NCBI RefSeq assembly: GCF_001905725.1
Contig: NZ_LIWB01000014.1
Span: 124,001-188,000, forward strand
Source: Streptomyces sp. CB02400
GTDB taxonomy: Bacteria; Actinomycetota; Actinomycetes; Streptomycetales; Streptomycetaceae
Length of the DNA: 64,000 bases
Reading direction: 5' to 3'
Below, piece by piece: positions 17,102 to 25,406 of this stretch. The position numbers and the translations under genes are program-made. A model generated the notes under the pieces. The model was not told where the DNA came from. It saw only the letters and a list, made by a program, of their open reading frames with translations, and searched no databases. Position 1 is the stretch's first letter, and the number at the start of each line of letters is the position of its first letter.

Positions 17102-17962
17102 ATGCGCAGCAGCTCCCTCCCTCTTGTCCTCGTCCTCGTCGGCGCCCTGTCGGTCACCGCGTGCGGCGCGCATGCCGAGTCGACGGCGTCCGGTGCCTCC
17201 TGTGCGGGGCGGCCCTCCGGCACGGACACCGAGCTGGAACGGGACGGGGTCCGGATCACCGGGTTCGACGGCGGAAGCGGGGGCTGTGTCCTGTTCGAGG
17301 TCACCCACGCGGAGGCCGAGCCCTTCACCTACACGGTCACGTTCGACCTCCTCTCCGAGGCGGGGCGCGTGCTGTACAACACCGAGGGGATCGTCGAGGA
17401 CGTGGCTCCGGGCCGGACGGCCGCGGGCAGGGTCGCGCTGAGCGAGTCGATGGCGGGCCCGCGAGAGGTGAGCCGGGTGCGGATCGCCAAGGTGCGCAGC
17501 GTCCCCGTCGACGAGGCGCCGTCCCCTGGCGGCCCGTGTCCGGACTCCGGTGTCCGCGTGTACGCGGACGAGGCCAATGCCGCCATGGGCCTGCGGGTGG
17601 TGTCCGTGCGTCTGGAGAACTGCGGCACCCGGCCATACTCGCTGCACGGCTATCCCGACGTCCGGCTCTTCGACGAGGACCACGAACCGGTGGAGGGCGT
17701 GCGGATCCTGCACGACGGCGGTTCCGTCGCCGGCGGCACGGGGGCGGACGGCCCGGCCCTGCCGCTCGTGCTGAAGCCGGGCGAGGGAGCCTGGGCCGGC
17801 CTGGTGTGGCGCAACACGGTCGAGGCGGGCGCACCCGTCGACGTGCCCTACGTGCGGGTGCGGGCGAAGTCCGGCGCGGACCCGGTGACGGTCGTCCCCG
17901 AACTCGACCTCGGGACGACGGGGAAGCTGGGCGTCGGCCCCTGGAAGAAGCAGGAGGAGTAG
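17102..17962 (+). CDS. DUF4232-type lipoprotein
   Basis: A 286-residue lipoprotein. The signal peptide MRSSSLPLVLVLVGALS ends in a lipobox VTAC, with the lipidated cysteine at residue ~21. The C-terminal half (from ~140) has the DUF4232 pattern: AAMGLRVVSVRLENCGTRPYSLHGYPDVRL and later VLKPGEGAWAGLVWRN, split by variable residues. The N-terminal half is a second beta-rich region with VTFDLLSEAGRVLYNTEG. It should be anchored on the outer face of the membrane. Function unknown. Confidence 0.82.
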   Translation: MRSSSLPLVLVLVGALSVTACGAHAESTASGASCAGRPSGTDTELERDGVRITGFDGGSGGCVLFEVTHAEAEPFTYTVTFDLLSEAGRVLYNTEGIVEDVAPGRTAAGRVALSESMAGPREVSRVRIAKVRSVPVDEAPSPGGPCPDSGVRVYADEANAAMGLRVVSVRLENCGTRPYSLHGYPDVRLFDEDHEPVEGVRILHDGGSVAGGTGADGPALPLVLKPGEGAWAGLVWRNTVEAGAPVDVPYVRVRAKSGADPVTVVPELDLGTTGKLGVGPWKKQEE

Positions 17963-18052
17963 GCGGGGGAAGCCTCCCGGCCGGATTGGTCCCCGACAAC
18001 GGGGCGGAAGTGGACCCCTCGGCGGGCCGCCGTCCTTTCTAGCGTCGGTGCC

Positions 18053-19021
18053 ATGAACGCCGTCACCACGCGCGGGGCCCTGCTCGCCGCGCTCGCCTGT
18101 GTCCTCGTCGGAGGCTCCTTCACCGCCAACAGCGTCCTCGGCGACTATCCGTACGCGGGCGGTCAGTTCCTGCGGTACGCGCTGGCCTGTCTGCTGCTGG
18201 TCCCCCTGGCCGGCCAAGGCTCGGCCGCGAAGCTGCGGTCGCTCCCGCCCCGCCTGTGGGCCAGGCTGGCGCTGCTCGCCGCGGTCGGCATGGTCGGGTT
18301 CAACCTGGCCGTCCTGGCCGCGGAACGGACCGCGGAACCGGCGGTGCCCGGCGTCTTCGTGGGCTGCGCGCCCGTGGTGGTCGCCGTCCTCGTCCCCCTG
18401 CTGGAGGGCCGGCGGCCGCGGCGGGCGGTGCTGTACGGGGCGTCGGCGGTGGCCGTCGGCGCCTTCACCGTGCAGGGCTGGGGGCGTACGGACGGGGCGG
18501 GCCTCGCCTTCTCGCTGTGCGCGCTGGTCGGGGAGGTCGGGTTCGCCGTACTGGCCGTGCCCGTGCTGCGGCCCCTGGGGCCCCGTCTGCTGTCCGCCGT
18601 GGTGTGCGGTGTCGCCGCGGTCGAATCGGCGGCGGCCGGGCTGCTGCTCGACGGGTCCGCGTGGCTGCGCCGCCCGGACGGGGTCGAGGCGACGGCGCTG
18701 CTGTGGCAGGCGGTGGTGGTCACCGTCATCGGCTTCGTGTGCTGGTACATGGGCATGCAGCGGATCGGTGCCGAGCGGGCCACCCTGTTCTCCGGGCTGA
18801 TCCCGGTGGCGGCCGCGTGCACCGCGCCGCTTGTCGGTACCGGGTCCTATGGTGCGGCGCAGGCGGTGGGCAGTGCCCTGGTCGGCGCCGGGGTCGTCCT
18901 GGGGGCCGGCGCGGGCTCTCGTCGCCGACGCCCCGCAGGCGTTTTTCGCCCCCGCCGCCCCTTCCCGTCCCGACTTGGGGCTCCGCCCCAGACCCCGCTC
19001 CTCAAACGCCGGAGAGGCTGA
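18053..19021 (+). CDS. EamA/DMT-family transporter
   Basis: A 322-residue inner-membrane protein with about ten hydrophobic segments in two EamA-like repeats, as in drug/metabolite exporters. The start ATG 18053 is followed at once by the first hydrophobic segment. The last ~35 residues (from about RRRRPAGV) are arginine/proline-rich and are encoded by the dispersed repeat and terminator described at 18942-19049. The frame appears to have run into non-coding repeat DNA after losing an earlier stop. Substrate unknown. Confidence 0.82.
   Translation: MNAVTTRGALLAALACVLVGGSFTANSVLGDYPYAGGQFLRYALACLLLVPLAGQGSAAKLRSLPPRLWARLALLAAVGMVGFNLAVLAAERTAEPAVPGVFVGCAPVVVAVLVPLLEGRRPRRAVLYGASAVAVGAFTVQGWGRTDGAGLAFSLCALVGEVGFAVLAVPVLRPLGPRLLSAVVCGVAAVESAAAGLLLDGSAWLRRPDGVEATALLWQAVVVTVIGFVCWYMGMQRIGAERATLFSGLIPVAAACTAPLVGTGSYGAAQAVGSALVGAGVVLGAGAGSRRRRPAGVFRPRRPFPSRLGAPPQTPLLKRRRG
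18942..18971. repeat. Dispersed GC-rich box, copy 1
   Basis: A TTTTTCGCCCCCGCCGCCCC-type block followed by CTTCCCGTCCC and a small hairpin (GGGGCTCCGCCCC). Near-identical blocks occur at 26015-26043, 28411-28441 and 52863-52891. Here it lies inside the 3' end of the EamA reading frame. Confidence 0.75.
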
Positions 19022-19049
19022 AAATCAGCCTCTCCGGCGTTTGAGGAGC
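18997..19049. terminator. Strong bidirectional hairpin terminator
   Basis: Perfect 25-bp inverted repeat: arms 18997-19021 and 19025-19049, containing CTCAAACGCCGGAGAGGC and its complement, with an AAA loop. It includes the EamA stop codon in its left arm and ends 10 bp before the stop of the convergent DUF1996 gene, so it can end transcription from both sides. Confidence 0.88.
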
Positions 19050-19058
19050 GGTGGAGGG

Positions 19059-21155
19059 TCAGGCCCCGCGCCGCACGCTCCGCAGGACGAAGAATCCGAA
19101 GATCACCAGCACTCCGCCCAGCGCGGCCGGCCAGAGCTGGGTGCCGGTCTCGGCGAGGCTGCCGCTCTCGCCCTGTGCCTGGGACTGGTTCCCGGTGCCG
19201 AGTTCGGGGAGGCTGCCAGGCACCTCGGCGGCCTGAGCCGCCTGGCCACCGTCGTCCTGGCCGCCCTCGTCCTTACCGCCCTTGTCGTCGCCGTCCTGGT
19301 TTCCGGCACCGGTGCCCTCGGCCGGGGTGGACGCCTTGACATCGGGCTGCTCGGGCCGGTCGGTGCCGTCGCCCTCCGCGGGCTCCTCGGCGGCCGGGGT
19401 CTCCGACGGCTGCTCCTGTCCGCCGTCGTCCTGGTTTCCGTCGTTGTTCTGGTTCCCGTCGTCGGCGGGCTTGTCGCCGCCGCCGTCCTGGTTGCCGCCG
19501 TCGTTGCCGTCGCCGCCCTGGCCCGGGTCGTCGGGCGTGGCCGTGGGCTCCTCCGGCTGCTGCGGCTCCTCCGGCTGCTGGGGCTCCTCACCCTGTTCGC
19601 CGCCGTCACCGTCACCGTTGCCGCCGTCACCGTTGCCGCCTTCACCGGCGCCGCAGGTGCGGTCCTCGTTGATGCAGGCGACGACCTCGTTCATCAGGTC
19701 CTCGTCGAAGACGTTGATGAAGTCGCCGTGGTCCGTGATCGGCTTGTGCAGCTGCTCCGGGAAGGAGTCCACCGCGAACAGCGGCGTCGTCCTGCCGCCG
19801 TCGTCGAGGCTCGGCGCGTCGACGTCGTAGACGATGCGCTGCACCAGCTGCGGCACGGGCTTGAAGCCGGACGGGCAGTTGCCTGCCTCGTCCGCGAACG
19901 CCATGTGCGTACGGTGGTTGGCGCTGTCGATGTTGCGGCCGTCCCAGCAGCTCTGGAAGTCGAAGCTGCGCACCACGTCACTGCCCTGCGGACACAGCGG
20001 GTACTTGTCCGTGAGCTGCCGGTCCTCGAAACCGGTGCAGCTCCAGGAGGCGTTGGCGTTGGCGGGGCCGTTGACGAACGACTTGGCGTCGCCGGTGATG
20101 ATGCGCAGCAGCCGGGGCATGGCGGTGACCTCACCCTGCGGGTTGCCCTCGAAGGTCAGCGTGACCTCCTTGGGCGTGACGATCTCACCGACGTTGCCCT
20201 CGATACCACCGCCCGGGGACCCGGCGTCCTGCTCCTGGGTCCCGTTCTGCAGCCGCAGCACGGGCCAGTAGTACGACGACTTGTCGCCCTGGTCGGCGCA
20301 GCTCGTGTCCGCCTGCGCCAGGTCCTCGTCGCTGGAGAAGGCGTTGGTGGCCTGGTTGCCGATGTAGTCGTGGAAGTGGTGGGCGCCGTTGCTGACACCC
20401 GGTGCGGCGATCACGTTGTCCGAGTTGAACAGGCCGTTCTCGTTGACGCCGCACTCGCTGGTGAAGGTGCCGCGGGAGGCGTTCTCCGTCTGCTTCGGCT
20501 CGATGACGTTGGGCTGGACGCTCTCGATGTCGACGTAGTCGCCGGCGACGGGCCCGTTGCCGGCCTGACCGCCGTTTCCGCCCTGGCCCTGGCCCTGCTG
20601 GCCCTGCTGGCCCTGCTGGTCCTGATCCTGCTGGTCCTGGCCGTCGCCTCCGTCGCCCGCCTGCTCGCCCTCCTGCCCGGCGTCCGGCTGTGCGGCGTTG
20701 CCGGACTCGCGCACGGCGCAGTCGGCGAGTTCCTCGAGGCCCTCGGGCCGGTCGCCGACCCGGTCGATGGCGGTCCCGATGCGGGCGAGGGCCGCGGAAC
20801 GCTTCTCCTCGAGCGGCTTGGCGATCGCGTTCTCCGCGAAGCCCGGGTCCTGGCGGAGGGCCTCGGCCGACTCCCCGATCCGCTTGTACGCTTCCGCGAT
20901 CTGCGCGTCCAGGCCGGCGAGCTCCTTGTCCACCTCCGCCCGCGCCTCCTCCGGCACCGACGTCAGTTCGGTGGCCACGTCCGGGCAGTCGATCGTGGCG
21001 CCCGAGAAGACCTGCGCCTGGCCGTCGCCCTGCCCGCCCTCCTCCGTCGCGGAAGCGTAGACGTTGGCCGCCATCATCCCGCCGCCGCCCAGGATCAGGG
21101 CGAACGCGGCGAGAGTCGCGCGCTGTTTGGGGCGTCTGCGTGTGTTGCGTGCCAA
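19059..21155 (-). CDS. DUF1996 protein with sortase LAETG cell-wall anchor
   Basis: A 698-residue secreted protein. An N-terminal membrane/signal segment (residues ~14-35) is followed by a helical charged region (~55-150) and a Gln/Gly-rich linker. The DUF1996 domain (~210-465) has NGAHHFHDYIGN and DFQSCWDGRNIDSANHRTHM. A long Pro/Glu/Gly/Asp-rich stalk with QQPEEP repeats follows, then LAETG at residues ~667-671, a hydrophobic segment and SVRRGA. LAxTG is the class E sortase signal of Streptomyces. The start is TTG 21155 with AGGAG eight bases upstream. It is presumably displayed on the peptidoglycan. Biochemical activity of DUF1996 is unknown. Confidence 0.87.
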   Translation of the reverse strand: MARNTRRRPKQRATLAAFALILGGGGMMAANVYASATEEGGQGDGQAQVFSGATIDCPDVATELTSVPEEARAEVDKELAGLDAQIAEAYKRIGESAEALRQDPGFAENAIAKPLEEKRSAALARIGTAIDRVGDRPEGLEELADCAVRESGNAAQPDAGQEGEQAGDGGDGQDQQDQDQQGQQGQQGQGQGGNGGQAGNGPVAGDYVDIESVQPNVIEPKQTENASRGTFTSECGVNENGLFNSDNVIAAPGVSNGAHHFHDYIGNQATNAFSSDEDLAQADTSCADQGDKSSYYWPVLRLQNGTQEQDAGSPGGGIEGNVGEIVTPKEVTLTFEGNPQGEVTAMPRLLRIITGDAKSFVNGPANANASWSCTGFEDRQLTDKYPLCPQGSDVVRSFDFQSCWDGRNIDSANHRTHMAFADEAGNCPSGFKPVPQLVQRIVYDVDAPSLDDGGRTTPLFAVDSFPEQLHKPITDHGDFINVFDEDLMNEVVACINEDRTCGAGEGGNGDGGNGDGDGGEQGEEPQQPEEPQQPEEPTATPDDPGQGGDGNDGGNQDGGGDKPADDGNQNNDGNQDDGGQEQPSETPAAEEPAEGDGTDRPEQPDVKASTPAEGTGAGNQDGDDKGGKDEGGQDDGGQAAQAAEVPGSLPELGTGNQSQAQGESGSLAETGTQLWPAALGGVLVIFGFFVLRSVRRGA

Positions 21156-21356
21156 GGCAGTACTCCTACGCTTCTGTTGCGGGGGGTGGGCAGGGGATTC
21201 CCACGCCCCATACGTAGGCGGGCCACAGCGTGTTCAAAGGACTCACGGTTTCTTCGCGGAATCCCGGAAAGCCCCGGTCCCGCACGCACCGGATCCCCGC
21301 CGGACTCACGCGGTCCGGCGGGGACTCGGGGACGGGAGCGGTGAAGTGCCGGTGAC

Positions 21357-22031
21357 TCAGCCGAAGTCCACGTCACTGCACAGGAAGTACGTCTGGTCCA
21401 TGTGCGAGGCCTGCCAGATCGTGTAGACGACGTGGCGGCCGCTGAGACCGGAGGTGCTCACCGGGATCGAGTAGTTCTGGCTGGGCGCGTACGAGCCGGT
21501 GCGGGCCACCTGCTGGAGGTCGTCCCAGCCCAGCTGCTCGGTGGTGGGGTCGAAGCCCTGCCGGGTGACGTAGACGAGGAAGTAGTCCGCGCCGTGGCTG
21601 GCCTGGTCGTACAGCTTGACGGTGAAGTTGTCGTTCACGTTCGTCGTCTTCCAGGCGCCCACCGCGTCGAGGGAGTCGTAGCGCCCGCCCTCGGTGTGCC
21701 CGCCGCTGCAGAGCTGGCCATCGGGGACCACGGCCTGGAAGTTTCCGGCGGAGCCGTTGCGGTAGAGGCCGTTCCAGTTCCACATGGCGTTGGGGTTGTC
21801 CTGCCACGCCTGCCAGCACATGGGGTCTTCCTGCGCCATCGCCGGGTTCTGGAAGTCGCTCCCCCAGCGCTGCCAGCAGCCGTAGTTGCGGGACGCGGGG
21901 TCGATCACCGAGCCGTGGGCGACGGCGGTACCGCTCCAGGGGATCAGACAGAGCAGCGCGGCGACGGCCACGGTCAGGGCGAGTGACAGACGGGACCGGA
22001 GCGGTAATGCGTCATGACCATGCCAAGTCAT
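21357..22031 (-). CDS. AA10 lytic polysaccharide monooxygenase, single domain
   Basis: A 224-residue secreted copper enzyme that oxidatively cleaves crystalline polysaccharide. The signal peptide ends in GTAVA and leaves His39 as mature N-terminus (HGSVIDPASRNYGCW). His146 in QASHGADYF is the second histidine of the copper brace. The C-terminal CSDVDF is typical of AA10. There is no carbohydrate-binding module. By eye it resembles the cellulose-active type known as ScLPMO10B in S. coelicolor. ATG 22031 has GAAGGAA upstream. A CebR-type operator lies 66 bp upstream of the start, supporting control by cellulose-derived sugars. Confidence 0.92.
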   Translation of the reverse strand: MTWHGHDALPLRSRLSLALTVAVAALLCLIPWSGTAVAHGSVIDPASRNYGCWQRWGSDFQNPAMAQEDPMCWQAWQDNPNAMWNWNGLYRNGSAGNFQAVVPDGQLCSGGHTEGGRYDSLDAVGAWKTTNVNDNFTVKLYDQASHGADYFLVYVTRQGFDPTTEQLGWDDLQQVARTGSYAPSQNYSIPVSTSGLSGRHVVYTIWQASHMDQTYFLCSDVDFG

Positions 22032-22096
22032 GGATTCCTTCTTTCCGCTGTGGGGGTTGATCGTGGGGATGCGGGCATGCGCTCCCACGGCGGCCA

Positions 22097-22110
22097 TGGG
22101 AGCGCTCCCA
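22097..22110. promoter_or_regulatory. CebR-type operator upstream of the LPMO gene
   Basis: Exact 14-bp palindrome TGGGAGCGCTCCCA, the established binding site of the cellobiose/cellotriose-responsive LacI-family repressor CebR in Streptomyces. It is 66 bp upstream of the LPMO start codon, in the promoter region. Confidence 0.88.
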
Positions 22111-22216
22111 ATGCACAGGCTGCGCCCGTCGGAGCGGAGCGGCAATGCGCATTCACGCCACTTCCGCGCGAGCGGTGGCGCGTTCGATGCGTTCGACGGA
22201 GACGGGCGCCGGTCCC

Positions 22217-22849
22217 TCAGAGCCCGTCGAGGTCGTGCGTCGTACGGCCGAGGCAGACGACCGAGTCGTCCATCGGCGCGTCGATCTCCTCGAAGCCCAT
22301 GCGGTCGTAGAAGGCCCGGGCGGGCTTGTTGGCCGTCGCCATGACGAGGTGGACGGACGGCACTCCCCCGTCCCGCAGGGCCCCCAGGAAGGTCCGCATC
22401 AGCTGCCGGCCGTAGCCGCGCCTCTGCCAGTCGGGCAGCAGGTCGATGTGCAGGTGGGCCGGCCAGGCGGCCAGCTCCGGGACGATCATCCGCTCGGGGT
22501 GGTGCAGCAGCCAGGCGATCGTCTCGTCCGGGGTGGCCGGCGGCCCGGACGGCTCGGGGTGGCGGTCGCCGACCAGGGGAAGCCACGCGGCCCGGAAGGT
22601 CTTGGCGAAGCGGACGGTGTCGGCGGTGCCGACGATGTAGCCGACCGCCCGGCCCCGGCCGTCGTCCAGTACGAACGCCAGCTCCGGCTCCAGATGGACG
22701 TACGGCGCGGCGAAGGTGTCGGGGAAGACGGTGGGGTCGGTGTAGTGGGGGCGGCTGTCCTGGCCGTTGTGCGCGGTGCGGATGCAGATGTCGTCGAGGG
22801 CCTGCCGGTCCTCGCGGTGGTACGGGCGGATCCTGGGGGACTCGGTCAT
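22217..22849 (-). CDS. GNAT-family acetyltransferase
   Basis: A 210-residue GNAT protein. IRPYHREDRQALDDIC opens the fold, and the acetyl-CoA-binding part is HIDLLPDWQRRGYGRQLM, with the Q/RxxGxG/A motif as QRRGYG. NKPARAFYDRMGFEE closes it. The general pattern resembles the acetyltransferase-like proteins related to the C-terminal domain of O-GlcNAcase; this is a family-level impression. ATG 22849 is preferred; another ATG lies three codons earlier. A CebR-type palindrome sits only 21 bp upstream, which is unexpected for an acetyltransferase gene. The acetyl acceptor is unknown. Confidence 0.85.
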   Translation of the reverse strand: MTESPRIRPYHREDRQALDDICIRTAHNGQDSRPHYTDPTVFPDTFAAPYVHLEPELAFVLDDGRGRAVGYIVGTADTVRFAKTFRAAWLPLVGDRHPEPSGPPATPDETIAWLLHHPERMIVPELAAWPAHLHIDLLPDWQRRGYGRQLMRTFLGALRDGGVPSVHLVMATANKPARAFYDRMGFEEIDAPMDDSVVCLGRTTHDLDGL

Positions 22850-22869
22850 GTCTGGCATCCTGCACGTCT

Positions 22870-22883
22870 TGGGAGCGCTCCCA
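22870..22883. promoter_or_regulatory. Second CebR-type operator
   Basis: A second exact TGGGAGCGCTCCCA palindrome. It is 21 bp upstream of the GNAT start on the minus strand and 72 bp upstream of the YihY start on the plus strand, so it may control either or both. Confidence 0.85.
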
Positions 22884-22954
22884 CAACCCCTTTCCGGCCA
22901 GGTCGAGGCACGGGTCCCTGGCTTAGCCCCCCGGCCCCTGGTTACCCGAGGGGC

Positions 22955-24076
22955 ATGAAGCTGCATATCCCGGGGCGGAACGACCGGCAGACCCACGAGA
23001 GCGCGACGGACGAGCCTCGTCCGGATCACCGGACCGGCGCGGCGGCGGACGAGCCCCGTCCGGGCCACGGAGCCCACGCGGCGGCGGACGAGCCGGGGCC
23101 CAGCGACGAGGTGGAGCGGGCGGCACCGGACACGCCGGGCAAGCTGCCGAAGGGGGCGTGGGGCTCGGCGTTCAAAGGCAGTCTGCGCGAGTTCAAGGAC
23201 GACGAACTCACCGACCGGGCCGCCGCCCTGACGTACTACGGCGTGCTGTCGCTGTTCCCGGCGCTGCTGGCCCTGGTCTCGATCCTGAGCCTCACCGGCA
23301 AGTCCACCACGGACAAGGTGCTGGAGAACCTCCAGGAGCTCACCGCCCCCGGCGCGGCCCGCGACATCATCACCCAGGCGGTACAGCAGTTGCAGGGCAC
23401 CGCGGGCGTCGGCTCGATCGTGGCGATCGTCGGTCTGGTGCTGGCCGTCTGGTCGGCGTCGGGCTACGTGGCGGCGTTCATGCGCTCGGCGAACGCGGTC
23501 TACGACATCCCCGAGGGGCGTCCGGTGTGGAAGGTGCTGCCGGTACGGCTCGGGGCGACGGTCGCGCTCATGGTGATGGCCGTGATCAGCGCGCTGATCG
23601 TGGTGTTCACCGGCGGGCTGGCCCGCCAGGCCGGCGACCTGCTCGGGCTGGGCGACACCGCGCTGACCGTGTGGTCGATCGCCAAGTGGCCGGTGCTGGT
23701 CGTCCTGGTCACCATGATGATCGCGCTGCTGTACTGGGCGGCCCCGAACGCCAAGGTCAAGGGGTTCCGGTGGATCACTCCGGGCAGTTTCCTGGCGCTG
23801 GTGATCTGGCTGATCGCCTCCGCCGGGTTCGCCCTCTACGTCGCCAACTTCGGGTCGTACAACAAGACGTACGGCACGATGGCCGGTGTCATCGTGTTCC
23901 TGATCTGGCTGTGGATCACCAACCTCGCCATTCTGCTGGGGCTGGAGTTCGACGCGGAGATCGCCCGGCAGCGGGCCATCGCCGGGGGTCATCCGCCGGA
24001 GGCGGAACCGTACACGCAGCCGCGCGACACGCGTGCCTGGAACGAGGAGGACCGGCGGCGGATGGACGAGACCTGA
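22955..24076 (+). CDS. YihY/virulence factor BrkB family membrane protein
   Basis: A 373-residue inner-membrane protein of the YihY/BrkB family. A hydrophilic ~65-residue N-terminus is followed by the family core, with DRAAALTYYGVLSLFPALLALVS, WSASGYVAAFMRSANAVYDI and a final YGTMAGVIVFLIWLWITNLAILLG shown here only as markers of the six or so membrane segments. The N-terminus carries three degenerate repeats of (A/T)DEPRPxH. ATG 22955 has CGAGGGG upstream. Function of the family is poorly defined. Confidence 0.87.
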   Translation: MKLHIPGRNDRQTHESATDEPRPDHRTGAAADEPRPGHGAHAAADEPGPSDEVERAAPDTPGKLPKGAWGSAFKGSLREFKDDELTDRAAALTYYGVLSLFPALLALVSILSLTGKSTTDKVLENLQELTAPGAARDIITQAVQQLQGTAGVGSIVAIVGLVLAVWSASGYVAAFMRSANAVYDIPEGRPVWKVLPVRLGATVALMVMAVISALIVVFTGGLARQAGDLLGLGDTALTVWSIAKWPVLVVLVTMMIALLYWAAPNAKVKGFRWITPGSFLALVIWLIASAGFALYVANFGSYNKTYGTMAGVIVFLIWLWITNLAILLGLEFDAEIARQRAIAGGHPPEAEPYTQPRDTRAWNEEDRRRMDET

Positions 24077-24094
24077 CGCCGCCCGCGGCGGGGC

Positions 24095-24547
24095 TCAGTC
24101 CATCAGGCCCGCTGCGACCGTGGCGCCCAGCTCCCAGCACCGCTCGACGTCGGCCTTGCCTGGCTCGCCGGTGACCGTCACGCCGTCGGCGGCGCGACGC
24201 CAGCCGAGGCCCGTCGTGATCGACTCTATGCCCCGCACCGCGCCCGTGACGTCGTTCCCGCCGTGCACGTAGTACCCGAAGGGCCGGCCCCGGGTGGTGT
24301 CCAGGCACGGGTAGTAGACCTGGTCGAAGAAGTGCTTGAGCGCCCCCGACATGTAGCCGAGGTTGGCCGGGGTGCCGAGGAGGTAGCCGTCGGCGTCCAG
24401 GACGTCGGCGGCGGTGGCGGACAGCGCCGCCCGCCGCACCACCTTGACTCCCTCGATCCCGTCGGCGGTGGCACCGGAGAGGACGGCCTCGAACATCGCC
24501 TGGCAGTTGGGCGAGGGCGTGTGGTGGACGATCAGCAGAGTCGGCAC
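24095..24547 (-). CDS. Flavodoxin-like / NAD(P)H-dependent oxidoreductase
   Basis: A 150-residue flavodoxin-fold protein. LLIVHHTPSPNCQAM near the N-terminus is the phosphate-binding loop, and LLGTPANLGYMSGALKHFFD is the usual second FMN-binding segment. The start is GTG 24547. It is convergent with the YihY gene (18 bp between stops) and divergent from the methyltransferase gene. Probably an FMN-dependent reductase, substrate unknown. Confidence 0.82.
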   Translation of the reverse strand: MPTLLIVHHTPSPNCQAMFEAVLSGATADGIEGVKVVRRAALSATAADVLDADGYLLGTPANLGYMSGALKHFFDQVYYPCLDTTRGRPFGYYVHGGNDVTGAVRGIESITTGLGWRRAADGVTVTGEPGKADVERCWELGATVAAGLMD

Positions 24548-24631
24548 ACCCCGACCCTGCCGTGCCGGTCCGTGTGCCCGCAAGCCGCCACGGCCGGTGT
24601 CCCGTTGTGGCGGCGGGGCGGGAATGGCACG

Positions 24632-25309
24632 ATGCCCCGCATCGGTACGCGACGGACGGGGTGCGTCTTGGTCGACGAGGATCACGGGTCACGGGCGGCG
24701 GCGGTGTTCGACGCGCTGGGCGGCGAGTACGAGAAGGCGTTCGCCTCCTCGTCGGCGCACCGGGCGTCGCTGGACCGGCTGCTCGAAGGGCTGGCGCCCG
24801 GCAGCAGGGTGCTGGACGTGGGCAGCGGAACGGGCCGTCCCACGGCCGCCGCGCTCGCCGAAGCGGGGCATCGGGTGCTGGGCGTCGACGTGTCCCCGGT
24901 GATGGTGGGGATCGCCTCCCGGCAGGTGCCCGGGGCCGAGTTCCGGTGCGCCGACATCCGCCGTATGCCGCTCGAGGACGGTTCGTTCGACGCGGTCTGC
25001 GTGTACTTCGCGCTGCTGCAGATGTCGCGGGCGGAGCAGTCGGAGCTGGTGCGCCGGCTGGCGCGGGCGCTGCGGCCGGGCGGCCTGTTCGCGCTGGCCA
25101 CCGTACCGCTGGACGTCGAGGGGTTCGACGGCGTCTTCATGGGGCAGGACGTGCGCGTCACCAGTTTCGCGGCCGAGGACGTCGTCGCCCTCGTGCGTGG
25201 GGCGGGCCTGGCGGTGGAGTCGCGGGAGAGCGTGATGTTCACCCCGACCCATCCCGACGCCCGGCCGGAACCGCAGCTCTTCCTGCACTGCCGCCGCGAG
25301 GAGGCGTGA
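24632..25309 (+). CDS. Class I SAM-dependent methyltransferase
   Basis: A 225-residue methyltransferase with motif I VLDVGSGTGRP, an acidic residue at the end of strand 2 (VLGVDVS) and DGSFDAVCVYFALLQM as motif II. The start ATG 24632 has only a weak GGGA upstream; an in-frame TTG at 24668 is the alternative. Gene neighbours give no substrate hint. Confidence 0.8.
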   Translation: MPRIGTRRTGCVLVDEDHGSRAAAVFDALGGEYEKAFASSSAHRASLDRLLEGLAPGSRVLDVGSGTGRPTAAALAEAGHRVLGVDVSPVMVGIASRQVPGAEFRCADIRRMPLEDGSFDAVCVYFALLQMSRAEQSELVRRLARALRPGGLFALATVPLDVEGFDGVFMGQDVRVTSFAAEDVVALVRGAGLAVESRESVMFTPTHPDARPEPQLFLHCRREEA

Positions 25310-25406
25310 CCCCTCGGGCGGCCGGTTCGGCGGATCGCCATGACTGCCCGGCGTGAAATCAGGTACTCGCATTCCACTTCCCATCGGAAAGCGAGGTAGC
25401 CGACGC

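Noticed and set aside
24077..24094. Hairpin between YihY and flavodoxin-like genes
   Set aside because: Only a 5-bp stem (GCCGC/GCGGC) in an 18-bp gap; too weak to call.
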